The translations under genes and the position numbers were made by a program. Below, piece after piece: positions 31,940 through 38,313 of a DNA stretch of 38,313 bases (position 1 is the stretch's first letter; every line of letters begins with the position of its first letter). Origin of the DNA: Verrucomicrobiota bacterium (GTDB lineage Bacteria; Verrucomicrobiota; Verrucomicrobiia; Limisphaerales; UBA11320); contig JACQFQ010000027.1 of NCBI GenBank assembly GCA_016199985.1, positions 1 through 38,313 of the forward strand, given 5' to 3'. The notes beneath the pieces are model-generated. The model was not told the origin of the DNA. It did no database searches and saw nothing but the letters and a program-made list of their open reading frames with translations.

Positions 31940-31993
31940 CGATATCTCCTGCGAGGACGTCGCTGATTTCACGACGTCGCGACGCGATATCTC
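31940..31993 (+). promoter_or_regulatory. Direct repeat flanking a palindrome upstream of the FemAB-like gene
   Basis: CGATATCTC occurs at 31940-31948 and again at 31985-31993, the second copy abutting the ATG at 31994. Between them GACGTCG (31956-31962) and CGACGTC (31972-31978) form a 7-bp stem with a 9-base loop. The arrangement could be a translational or transcriptional control site. It might also be chance in GC-rich DNA. Confidence 0.35.
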
Positions 31994-33196
31994 ATGAACG
32001 CAGCCGAAAAGCTGGACCCTTCCAAGCAGCACGCCATCAGCCTTGTGGAGGCTGTGTCATTTGATGAGGAGTCCCAGATCGCTTCCCGGCGGGTGGATGG
32101 TCGATGGCTCTGCGCGTGGCTTTCGACCGGCCACGATCATCGCGCCTGGGATGTTTTTCTCGAAAGCACCCCCTTGGGACACTTCCAGCAGTCCAGCGCC
32201 TGGGCTCGAGTGAAGGCAGAGGACGGGTGGGAGACCTTGCGGGTTTTGGTGAGGGAGGAGGATGGAGGCGCGATCCGGGCTGGCTTCCAGATCCTGAAGA
32301 AGCGGACCCGCGTCGGCGGCGTCGCCTACATTTCCAAAGGGCCGGTGATCCCGGCCGGCCCGTTGGAGGAGGAGCTGAGAGCTTTTGTGACGGAGCAGGT
32401 CGTCTCCTGCGTTCGCGATCACGGGATCGCGGCGCTGATCGCGCAGCCCCCTGACGACGATGTCGCGACGACGCCCTCGCTATCGCGCCTCGGATTCTCG
32501 GCGCTGGGGCTTTCGATGGTGATCGAGAGCACGCTCGTGGTGGACCTGGCGAAGAAGGACCCGGAGTGGCGCAAGGATTTGCGCAAGACGACGGCGAACC
32601 AGGTCAGGAAGGCCGTGAAGAAGGGAGTGACGGTTCGGGTCGCGACGGCGGCCGACCTGCCCGTCTTTTTCGACCTGATGAGCGAGACCTGCCGTCGCCA
32701 AAACACTTCGCCAAGCCCCGCCTCGTTGAGCGCGGTGGAGCGACTGTGGGCCGCCTTTCACGACCGGGGCATGCTTCGCATTTCCTTCGCGGAGTTTGAG
32801 TCGCAGCCTCTCGCCACGGTTCTTCTCCTCAAATTCGGCGAGCGGGTCACGCTGTGGAAGAAGGGCTGGAACTCGAAGCTCCCCAATCACCACCCCAACG
32901 ATCTCGTGAACCACGAGGCGATGGAGTGGAGCGAGCGGGTGGGCGCCCGTTTCTTTGACTTTGCGGCCATGGATCCCGACATCACGCGCAGCGTTCTCGC
33001 CAACGAGCCGTTGCGACCGGACCAGATGGCGACCCGGTACTTCTTTCTGATGGGTTTCGGAGGCTCCCCGCGGATGTTGCCCCCCGCGCAAATCTATTTG
33101 AGGAATCCGATCCTGCGGCGCATGTTCCCCGTGGTTCGTCCCGCGCTCGTTGCGTTCGAGCGGTGGAAGGACCGCCGGGCGCAGCGACGCAAATGA
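31994..33196 (+). CDS. FemAB/GNAT-like peptidyl- or acyltransferase
   Basis: This 400-residue protein has the double-GNAT layout of FemX-like proteins. The first domain contains T-P-L-G-H-F-Q-Q-S-S-A-W-A-R-V-K, the standard FemAB entry motif, and G-V-A-Y-I-S-K-G-P-V. A helical arm (about 185-215, R-K-T-T-A-N-Q-V-R-K-A-V-K-K-G) leads to the second domain. That domain has L-W-K-K-G-W-N-S, N-D-L-V-N-H-E-A-M-E-W and F-F-D-F-A-A-M-D-P-D. FemX/FemAB proteins add amino acids to lipid II using aminoacyl-tRNA. Relatives in exopolysaccharide and exosortase contexts are thought to acylate other acceptors, so the substrate here is open. Its stop overlaps the next start (ATGA), linking it firmly to the membrane protein gene, which is unusual for a wall-bridge enzyme. 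Confidence 0.82.
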   Translation: MNAAEKLDPSKQHAISLVEAVSFDEESQIASRRVDGRWLCAWLSTGHDHRAWDVFLESTPLGHFQQSSAWARVKAEDGWETLRVLVREEDGGAIRAGFQILKKRTRVGGVAYISKGPVIPAGPLEEELRAFVTEQVVSCVRDHGIAALIAQPPDDDVATTPSLSRLGFSALGLSMVIESTLVVDLAKKDPEWRKDLRKTTANQVRKAVKKGVTVRVATAADLPVFFDLMSETCRRQNTSPSPASLSAVERLWAAFHDRGMLRISFAEFESQPLATVLLLKFGERVTLWKKGWNSKLPNHHPNDLVNHEAMEWSERVGARFFDFAAMDPDITRSVLANEPLRPDQMATRYFFLMGFGGSPRMLPPAQIYLRNPILRRMFPVVRPALVAFERWKDRRAQRRK

Positions 33197-34398
33197 ACAC
33201 CACAACTGTTTCTCCCTCTCTCGGGCTGGAAGGCGCGGACAGCGTCCGCCGCGGCGACGCGGGCCTCTCCACGCTTCATCGGCTGACGACGCTCATCATC
33301 ATCGGAGGCGCCTTCATCACCTTCGGAATTCTGTGGGACATCTCCTGGCATGCCACGATCGGCCGCGACACTTTCTGGACGCCGGCGCACATGATGATTT
33401 ATCTCGGAGGCACGCTGAGCGGATGCCTCGCGGGATGGATCGCGTTCAGCGCCACGTTCCTCAAATCGGAGGCGTTGCGCGGGGTGAGCGTGCGGCTGCT
33501 CGGAGCCTGGGCGCCTCTTGGGGCCTGGGTCACGATCTGGGGGGCGCTGGCGATGCTGACCTCCGCGCCGCTGGACGACTGGTGGCACAACGCGTACGGG
33601 CTTGACGTGAAGATCCTCTCGCCGCCGCACGCGCTCCTCGCCGCGGGGATGTACGGCGTCGTCACCGGCGGGCATCTCCTCGCCGCCGCGGCGCGCAATC
33701 GGGCGGTCGCGGGCGGGGTCTCCGCGGGCGTCGCCTGGCTGCCTCTCGTCGCCAATGGCGTTCAGCTCGCGCTGTCCTCGATCCTGCTGACCGAGCTCAG
33801 CTTTCCCAACCTTCAGCGCAGCGCCACATTTGCGATGGCCTCCGCCGCTCTTTATCCGACCTTCCTTGTCTCCGCGGCGCGGCAGAGCGCCACGCGATGG
33901 GCGGCGACAAAGATGTCGTTCGTCTACATGGCGGTGATGTGCGTGATGGTCTGGATTCTTCCGCTATTCCCGGCCGAGCCCAAGCTGGCCCCCATCTTCA
34001 ATCGCCTCACCCACATGGCGCCTCCCGCGTTTCCCCACCTTCTCTTCATTCCAGCCTTGGCCCTGGATCTTCTTGCCATGGGCATCAGGAACAAATCCGG
34101 CTGGGCATGGGAGGCTGGGCGTGTGCTGGGCAGCGCGACTCTTTTCCTGGTCCTGTTCCTTTTCGTTCAGTGGCATTTTTCGGCGTTCCTGATCAGCCCC
34201 ATGGCCGATAACGCGTTCTTCGCCGGACATGGGCGCTACTTCAGTTATATGGGAGACCTGCAATACGCCGGACAATTCTGGGAGCGACGAAACGCTTCCA
34301 TCGAGTTCTCAACGCTGGGCTGGGCTGGGTTGATCGCGATCGCTTCGGCCTTGGTCGGATCGCGCGGCGGACGTTTCTTGACAAGAATCCTCCGGTAG
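33193..34398 (+). CDS. Polytopic membrane protein of unknown function
   Basis: From the ATG of the ATGA overlap the protein has 401 residues and about ten hydrophobic helices. The first two carry conserved-looking polar residues: G-I-L-W-D-I-S-W-H-A-T-I-G-R-D-T near residue 45 and P-A-H-M-M-I-Y-L-G-G near 63. Buried His, Trp and Asp residues of this kind suggest metal, haem or quinone binding, but I recognise no named family. Another His-bearing helix is F-V-Q-W-H-F-S-A-F. It lies between the FemAB-like gene (overlap) and the HVHP protein (9-bp gap). It may be the membrane partner of the HVHP protein, for example in copper or respiratory-enzyme assembly; this is inferred from linkage and His content only. 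Confidence 0.75.
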   Translation: MNTTTVSPSLGLEGADSVRRGDAGLSTLHRLTTLIIIGGAFITFGILWDISWHATIGRDTFWTPAHMMIYLGGTLSGCLAGWIAFSATFLKSEALRGVSVRLLGAWAPLGAWVTIWGALAMLTSAPLDDWWHNAYGLDVKILSPPHALLAAGMYGVVTGGHLLAAAARNRAVAGGVSAGVAWLPLVANGVQLALSSILLTELSFPNLQRSATFAMASAALYPTFLVSAARQSATRWAATKMSFVYMAVMCVMVWILPLFPAEPKLAPIFNRLTHMAPPAFPHLLFIPALALDLLAMGIRNKSGWAWEAGRVLGSATLFLVLFLFVQWHFSAFLISPMADNAFFAGHGRYFSYMGDLQYAGQFWERRNASIEFSTLGWAGLIAIASALVGSRGGRFLTRILR

Positions 34399-34407
34399 TC
34401 CCGCGGG

Positions 34408-35994
34408 ATGACGCCTTCATTCTCCAATCCCCGACTCTCCCAGATGCCTTCCTTCCTCCCCACCGCCATCGTTCGGTCATCGCTTCGAACGCGTTTCAGC
34501 GTTTTGGTTCGCGCATCGGCGACGGTCTGGCTTTGCTTCCTGGGGCTTTGCGGAACGCCGAGCTTGCGCGCGCATGTGGGCAATCCTCACATCGTGTTTG
34601 AGGGAAGGGCGGGAGGATTTCCCGTTCGCGTTGTGGTGCGGCAGCCTGATGTGGTCCCGGGGTTGGCTGAGGTTTCGGTGCGCGTTCTCGAGGGGACCCC
34701 TCAGCGGATCACTGTCTTGCCGCTGCATTGGGACGCCGCTCGAAAGGGCGCGCCGGCGCCGGACATCGCTCGTCTCACGCCGGGCGAAACCCATCTCTAC
34801 GCCGCGCAACTTTGGCTCATGACCCGGGGCGCTTACGGCGTTGAAGTGTCGTTGGAAGGGGATCGTGGCGGCAGCGTGATTGTTCCCGTCAACTCAGTCG
34901 CCTACGACCGCAAGCCCATGCCCGCCGCGATGAAGACGATCACCGGAGTCCTTGGGCTGGTGCTTGCGCTGGGCATCGTCGCAATCGGATTCGCGGGGGG
35001 CCGGGACAGCGACTGGCCCGTGGGCCAGGAGGTCTCGTCGCAGCAGCGACGCAGAGGGGTCGTCGGAGCGGTGACCGGAGTCGTTCTGGTGTGCCTCGCG
35101 GTGGTCGGGGGCAATCGCTGGCGCGTTTCCGAGGATGCCTTCCACACATCGCGGGTCCTCTTCAAGCCCATCGCCCATCGCGTCGATGTCGCGGAGTCCT
35201 CGGAGGGCGCGCGGCTCGAGCTGCAATTCACCGACCCGCGGATGGGCCATCCCAACTTCGCGTTGGTCCCGGATCACGGCAAACTCGTCCACGCGTTTCT
35301 CATCGGCGGAGCCTCCAACTCCGTCTTCGCCCACGTGCACCCGCTCCACCTGAAAGGGAACGCGTTCCAGGCCCGGCTCCCCGCGCTTCCCGCGGGGACG
35401 TATCGCTTTTTCGCCGACGTGACCCATGAGCAGGGCATCGCCGAGACGATCACCAACGAGATCCATGTCGCGCGCGCCTTGGCGGACTCGGGGCCTCCGT
35501 CGGATCCTGATGATTCCTTTTCAACAAGTCCCCTCAGCTTGGGCGATGAAGTGGAGCTGGCCGGCGGAGTGCGGATGAAGCTGTCGGGTTCAGCCGCGCT
35601 GAGGTCGGGAATCTCCGATGTGTTGGAAGCTTCGTTGACGGACGCCCAGGGCCATCCCGTGGCGCTGCAGCCCTACCTGCGAATGCTCGGTCACGCGGTG
35701 ATTGAGCGGATCGATGGCGGCGTGTTTTCTCATGTGCATCCCGCCGGCACTCTCAGCATGGCGGCGGCGCGCGGGTTCGCCGCGAAGTCGGGCGGAGCTG
35801 TCGCGGCGAAGAACGCCGACGCGACCTGCGGCGATCTGTCTGCTCTGCCCGAGGAGCAGGTTCTCGCTCTGGGGCGCGGGGGCAAAGTGGGATTCCCTTT
35901 CGTGTTTCCCTCGGCCGGCGAATACGCGGTCTGGGTCCAGGTGAAGGTCGACGGACGGATCCTCACCGGCGCTTTCCGTCGCACCGCGCGCTGA
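34408..35994 (+). CDS. Membrane-anchored protein with two YtkA/CopC-like His domains
   Basis: This 528-residue protein begins with a hydrophobic signal (about 30-55) ending near S-L-R-A, just before H-V-G-N-P-H at the mature N-terminus. A first beta-sandwich domain (about 55-165) is followed by two transmembrane helices (about 176-198 and 213-235). Two further domains follow. One has D-H-G-K-L-V-H-A-F-L-I-G-G and F-A-H-V-H-P; the other has L-G-H-A-V-I-E-R and F-S-H-V-H-P. The His-x-His-Pro pattern with an upstream His resembles YtkA-like and related periplasmic domains near copper-handling genes. Metal binding is therefore likely but unproven. An alternative ATG at 34444 would shorten the leader by 12 residues. 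The gene ends 8 bp from the convergent rtcB stop. Confidence 0.77.
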   Translation: MTPSFSNPRLSQMPSFLPTAIVRSSLRTRFSVLVRASATVWLCFLGLCGTPSLRAHVGNPHIVFEGRAGGFPVRVVVRQPDVVPGLAEVSVRVLEGTPQRITVLPLHWDAARKGAPAPDIARLTPGETHLYAAQLWLMTRGAYGVEVSLEGDRGGSVIVPVNSVAYDRKPMPAAMKTITGVLGLVLALGIVAIGFAGGRDSDWPVGQEVSSQQRRRGVVGAVTGVVLVCLAVVGGNRWRVSEDAFHTSRVLFKPIAHRVDVAESSEGARLELQFTDPRMGHPNFALVPDHGKLVHAFLIGGASNSVFAHVHPLHLKGNAFQARLPALPAGTYRFFADVTHEQGIAETITNEIHVARALADSGPPSDPDDSFSTSPLSLGDEVELAGGVRMKLSGSAALRSGISDVLEASLTDAQGHPVALQPYLRMLGHAVIERIDGGVFSHVHPAGTLSMAAARGFAAKSGGAVAAKNADATCGDLSALPEEQVLALGRGGKVGFPFVFPSAGEYAVWVQVKVDGRILTGAFRRTAR

Positions 35995-36002
35995 CCGTTT
36001 GC

Positions 36003-37397
36003 TCAATCTTCGGGCCGTTCCCCGCTTGGCGCCATCTTCACGAGCTTCGGATCAAAGCGACCGAGAATCTCCACCAGGTCCGCTTGAGCCGCCATGACCT
36101 GATGGATGTCCTTGTAGACCATGGGAACTTCGTCAAGGCCCGCGGAGATCAGATGCACTCCGCGGTCCTTGAGCACGCGATTGACCTTTGACCATTCGAA
36201 GGTATCGAGCGCGCGGGACCGGCTCATCACGCGGCCCGCGCCATGCGAGGCGGAGTTCAGGGAGTCGGGGTTGCCTTTGCCTCGAACGAGGAATCCTGGG
36301 GACGCCATGGATCCGGGGATGATGCCGAGCACGCCGGCGCCGGCCGGAGTCGCGCCCTTGCGGTGAACGACCACTTCCCTCTCCACGCCGTCAATCCGAT
36401 GCCGCTCCTTCCAGGCAAAGTTGTGATGGTTCTCCACGTCGAGCAACACCGCCACCCGGAGATGTTCCGCGATGTGTCGATGGATCAGCGCGTGATTCGC
36501 TGCCGCGTAACGGCCCATCAACTCCATCGCGGCCCAGTATTCCTGTCCGACCTCGGACTCCAGGGAGAGCCAGGCGAGATGCTTCAACTGCTTGGGGAGT
36601 TCGGGATGCTCCGCCATCGCGAGCTTGCTATAGTGGTCGCACACCGCCGCCCCCGATCCGCGGCTGCCGCTGTGGCTGAGCAGCGCGACGTAATCACCCG
36701 CCTGCAGGCCCTTGATGGGGTGGTCGGTGGAGAACACGCCGAACTCCACGAAATGATTTCCGCTGCCGCTTGTGCCGAGCTGCGACCAGGCCCGGTCCTT
36801 GTTCTGGCGCGTGATCGGGCTGACATTCCAGTCCGCCTCCAGGACAGGGTGCTCGCGTCTTTCGCGGAACGCGGCCCCGATTCCGAAGCGGGTCTCTGCT
36901 TCCACGGCTTCGATCAATCGCTGTCGCTGTCGTTCCAGCTCGCGGAGGGGAAGATCGAGGACGGTCATCTTCATCCGACACGCGATGTCCACGCCAACGG
37001 CGTAGGGAATCACCGCGCCTTCGGTCGCGAGGACGCCGCCGATCGGCAGCCCGTATCCGACATGCGCGTCCGGCATCAACGCTCCGGCCGCGGCCACCGG
37101 CAGCGTGCAGGCGCGGGCGAGCTGGTCGACGGCGTTGGGCTCGAGTCCGTCGCCCCACTGCCGCCACGGGGCGCTGGCTGGTCGCAACGGCGGCGGCGCG
37201 CGCATCAGTGCCTGGGCGAAGGGCCCGCGCAGCTCATCCGCGACAAAGCGCGAGGGCTCGCGGACAATTTCGGCCAGCTCCCGCTCGAGCAGCGAGCGAT
37301 CCAGTCCTTTCAGGACGTAGCGCGCGATGAAGTCCATGCCGAGGGTCATCGCCTCGCCCGCTGGAACGCCCAGCCCAATGAGATCCTTTTTGTTCAC
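36003..37397 (-). CDS. rtcB: RNA ligase RtcB family protein
   Basis: This 464-residue protein starts at a GTG (37397); GGAA lies eight bases upstream and an ATG just before is out of frame. Core motifs are M-P-D-A-H-V-G-Y-G-L-P-I-G-G, G-V-D-I-A-C-R-M with the metal-binding Cys, G-S-G-N-H-F-V-E-F, H-S-G-S-R-G and D-V-E-N-H-H-N-F-A-W-K-E. They continue with V-V-H-R-K-G-A-T-P-A, I-P-G-S-M and S-H-G-A-G-R-V-M-S-R; the His of the last motif is the guanylylation site in E. coli RtcB. RtcB joins RNA 2',3'-cyclic phosphate or 3'-phosphate to 5'-OH ends with GTP and Mn2+. The A-C-R-M variant for the usual G-C-G-M marks a subfamily. It follows pyrE by 40 bp; no rtcA, rtcR, archease or prfH is nearby, so the RNA target is unknown. 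Confidence 0.93.
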   Translation of the reverse strand: MNKKDLIGLGVPAGEAMTLGMDFIARYVLKGLDRSLLERELAEIVREPSRFVADELRGPFAQALMRAPPPLRPASAPWRQWGDGLEPNAVDQLARACTLPVAAAGALMPDAHVGYGLPIGGVLATEGAVIPYAVGVDIACRMKMTVLDLPLRELERQRQRLIEAVEAETRFGIGAAFRERREHPVLEADWNVSPITRQNKDRAWSQLGTSGSGNHFVEFGVFSTDHPIKGLQAGDYVALLSHSGSRGSGAAVCDHYSKLAMAEHPELPKQLKHLAWLSLESEVGQEYWAAMELMGRYAAANHALIHRHIAEHLRVAVLLDVENHHNFAWKERHRIDGVEREVVVHRKGATPAGAGVLGIIPGSMASPGFLVRGKGNPDSLNSASHGAGRVMSRSRALDTFEWSKVNRVLKDRGVHLISAGLDEVPMVYKDIHQVMAAQADLVEILGRFDPKLVKMAPSGERPED

Positions 37398-37437
37398 GTC
37401 ATTCGTTCCGGTGGCCGCGCCCTGGCTCTGGCTCTCT

Positions 37438-38004
37438 TTATTTGCTGCCGGGTTTCACCGCGGGGATGGCGGCGAGGTCGGCGGGCAGTTGGGCGGCATC
37501 GAAGGTTTCGACCTGGAGCTGGATGAGGCTGCAAAGAGGCACGCCGAGGTTGAGGGGTTCAGAAGACCGGTCGACAAGCATGGCGACGCCGACGCAATCG
37601 CCCTGGCGAGCCCGGACGATGTCCAGCGTCTCCCGCACGCGTCCTCCCGCGGTGACCACGTCTTCCACGACGAGGATCTTCTCGCCGGGCGCGATCTGGA
37701 ATCCGCGTCGGAGGACGAGCTTGCCCTCCTCCTTTTCGGCGAAGATGAATCGGACGCCCAATCGCCGGGCGACCTCCTGTCCGATGACCAGCCCGCCCAT
37801 CGCGGGGGAGATCACCGTGGCGGGAGCGAGAGCTCGGACGCGCTCGGCCAGGGCGGCGCCGAACTGTTCGACGATCGGCATGGATTGAAGCGCCTGGGCG
37901 CATTGAAAGAACTGGCGGCTGTGGCGTCCGCTGCGAAGGATGAAGTGCCCTTGCAGCAACGCGCCTGTGGTGCGGAAAAGATCCAAAGCTTCTGCGTTCG
38001 TCAT
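37438..38004 (-). CDS. pyrE: Orotate phosphoribosyltransferase
   Basis: From the ATG at 38004 the protein has 188 residues, normal for the family. It has G-H-F-I-L-R-S-G-R-H-S near the N-terminus, A-E-K-E-E-G-K-L in the mobile catalytic loop, and the PRPP-binding motif I-L-V-V-E-D-V-V-T-A-G-G near residues 120-131. PyrE joins orotate and PRPP to make OMP in pyrimidine synthesis. The frame is open to 38157, but the extension is Arg/Pro-rich, overlaps the transposase remnant in another frame, and is not part of the family. Its promoter must lie in, or be affected by, the remnant that ends only 11 bp upstream. Confidence 0.93.
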   Translation of the reverse strand: MTNAEALDLFRTTGALLQGHFILRSGRHSRQFFQCAQALQSMPIVEQFGAALAERVRALAPATVISPAMGGLVIGQEVARRLGVRFIFAEKEEGKLVLRRGFQIAPGEKILVVEDVVTAGGRVRETLDIVRARQGDCVGVAMLVDRSSEPLNLGVPLCSLIQLQVETFDAAQLPADLAAIPAVKPGSK

Positions 38005-38015
38005 GCGCGCACAGC

Positions 38016-38313
38016 TTAGGAGCTGGGGCCCCGGAGCAAAGTGAAAAACGCGCCTTGCAGTGGCGGCGGAGGTCCCGCCCAGTGGTCGGAGCCTTCGACG
38101 GCGAGCGCGAGTAGGGAACGTGGACGCATGTCTTGCCACGTGGCACGTCGGAGACAAGAAATGAAACCACGGACGGCACTGATTTTGTCGTTGTTGGCGT
38201 GAGCTTCCTTGAGTTTGCCAAGATGACAGCTTTCGAGAATCAAGGCCTGGCGCTGGATCGAAAGCAATGTCCGCGCGAGTTGGAAGCTGTTGCCTGAAGC
38301 TTCCAGGACGAAG
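38016..38313 (-). pseudogene. Remnant of an IS110-like transposase (N-terminal domain fragment)
   Basis: On the minus strand the frame entering from the right edge reads F-V-L-E-A-S-G-N-S-F-Q-L-A-R, then L-I-L-E-S-C-H-L-G-K-L and A-N-N-D-K-I-S-A-V-R. These correspond, from memory, to the V-L-E-A-T-G-N-S and N-D-K-x-D-A-x-K/R segments of the DEDD domain of IS110-family transposases. After A-V-R the match fades to T-W-Q-D, where the family has V-W-Q-P-D, with a few residues missing. The frame then stops at 38016 without the C-terminal transposase_20 domain. The 5' part lies outside the window. It looks like a decayed, 3'-truncated copy abutting pyrE. Confidence 0.55.

Noticed and set aside
1..38313. 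CRISPR arrays, tRNA or rRNA genes, prophage structural genes, toxin-antitoxin pairs
   Set aside because: No regularly spaced repeats, cloverleaf-like sequences or matching protein motifs were seen on either strand.

Overview
The window reads as chromosomal DNA of a high-GC Verrucomicrobiota bacterium, probably of the Pedosphaera/Limisphaerales type. That placement is inferred from protein style. There is a stand-alone prepilin with an H-x9-DG tail. Large exported beta-rich proteins carry RCC1-like, beta-helix, choice-of-anchor and InlB-type modules. Three exported proteins share a C-terminal module ending in R-F-[YF]-[RK]. There is also an exosortase and EpsI pair inside a polysaccharide locus. 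No rRNA, tRNA or CRISPR array was recognised.

Layout. Positions 1-47 hold the start of a transposase that runs off the left edge, followed by a gene-free stretch with a strong REP-like hairpin pair (320-410). Positions 540-4864 (minus) encode an MCE/MlaD-like protein, a 795-residue exported beta-rich protein and a small exported lectin-fold protein. Positions 5415-17954 (plus) form one tightly packed exopolysaccharide locus: CapK-like adenylate-forming enzyme, bi-domain oxidoreductase, heparinase II/III-like protein, AlgD-like GDP-mannose 6-dehydrogenase, GT4 glycosyltransferase, exosortase, EpsI, polyprenyl glycosylphosphotransferase and UDP-glucuronate decarboxylase. Stop/start overlaps (ATGA at 9030 and 10979) and a zero gap (14638/14639) support co-transcription. 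The locus should start chains on a lipid carrier, supply uronate and pentose precursors, and process or export the product.

Positions 18031-20657 (minus) carry a possible envelope module: thioredoxin-like protein, small membrane protein with a CxxC, prepilin, and an exported protein with three HxH motifs. Positions 20907-26375 (minus) encode a mosaic surface protein of about 1,820 residues whose base composition looks less GC-rich than its neighbours. A small secreted CxxC protein with a clear intrinsic terminator follows (26680-27074).

Positions 27079-28883 (minus) are housekeeping genes: hisF, yajQ and a Nudix hydrolase. Divergently, 29106-31891 (plus) encodes the E2 and E3 subunits of a 2-oxoacid dehydrogenase complex, with no E1 in view. 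Positions 31994-35994 (plus) hold a tight three-gene unit: a FemAB-like transferase, a polytopic membrane protein, and a membrane-anchored protein with two HVHP motifs. Positions 36003-38004 (minus) are pyrE and rtcB. The right edge carries a decayed IS110-like transposase just upstream of pyrE.

The best candidates for something little described are the HxH/CxxC/prepilin module, the FemAB and double-HVHP unit, and the exosortase inside an AlgD/heparinase-type locus with no visible sorting substrate.
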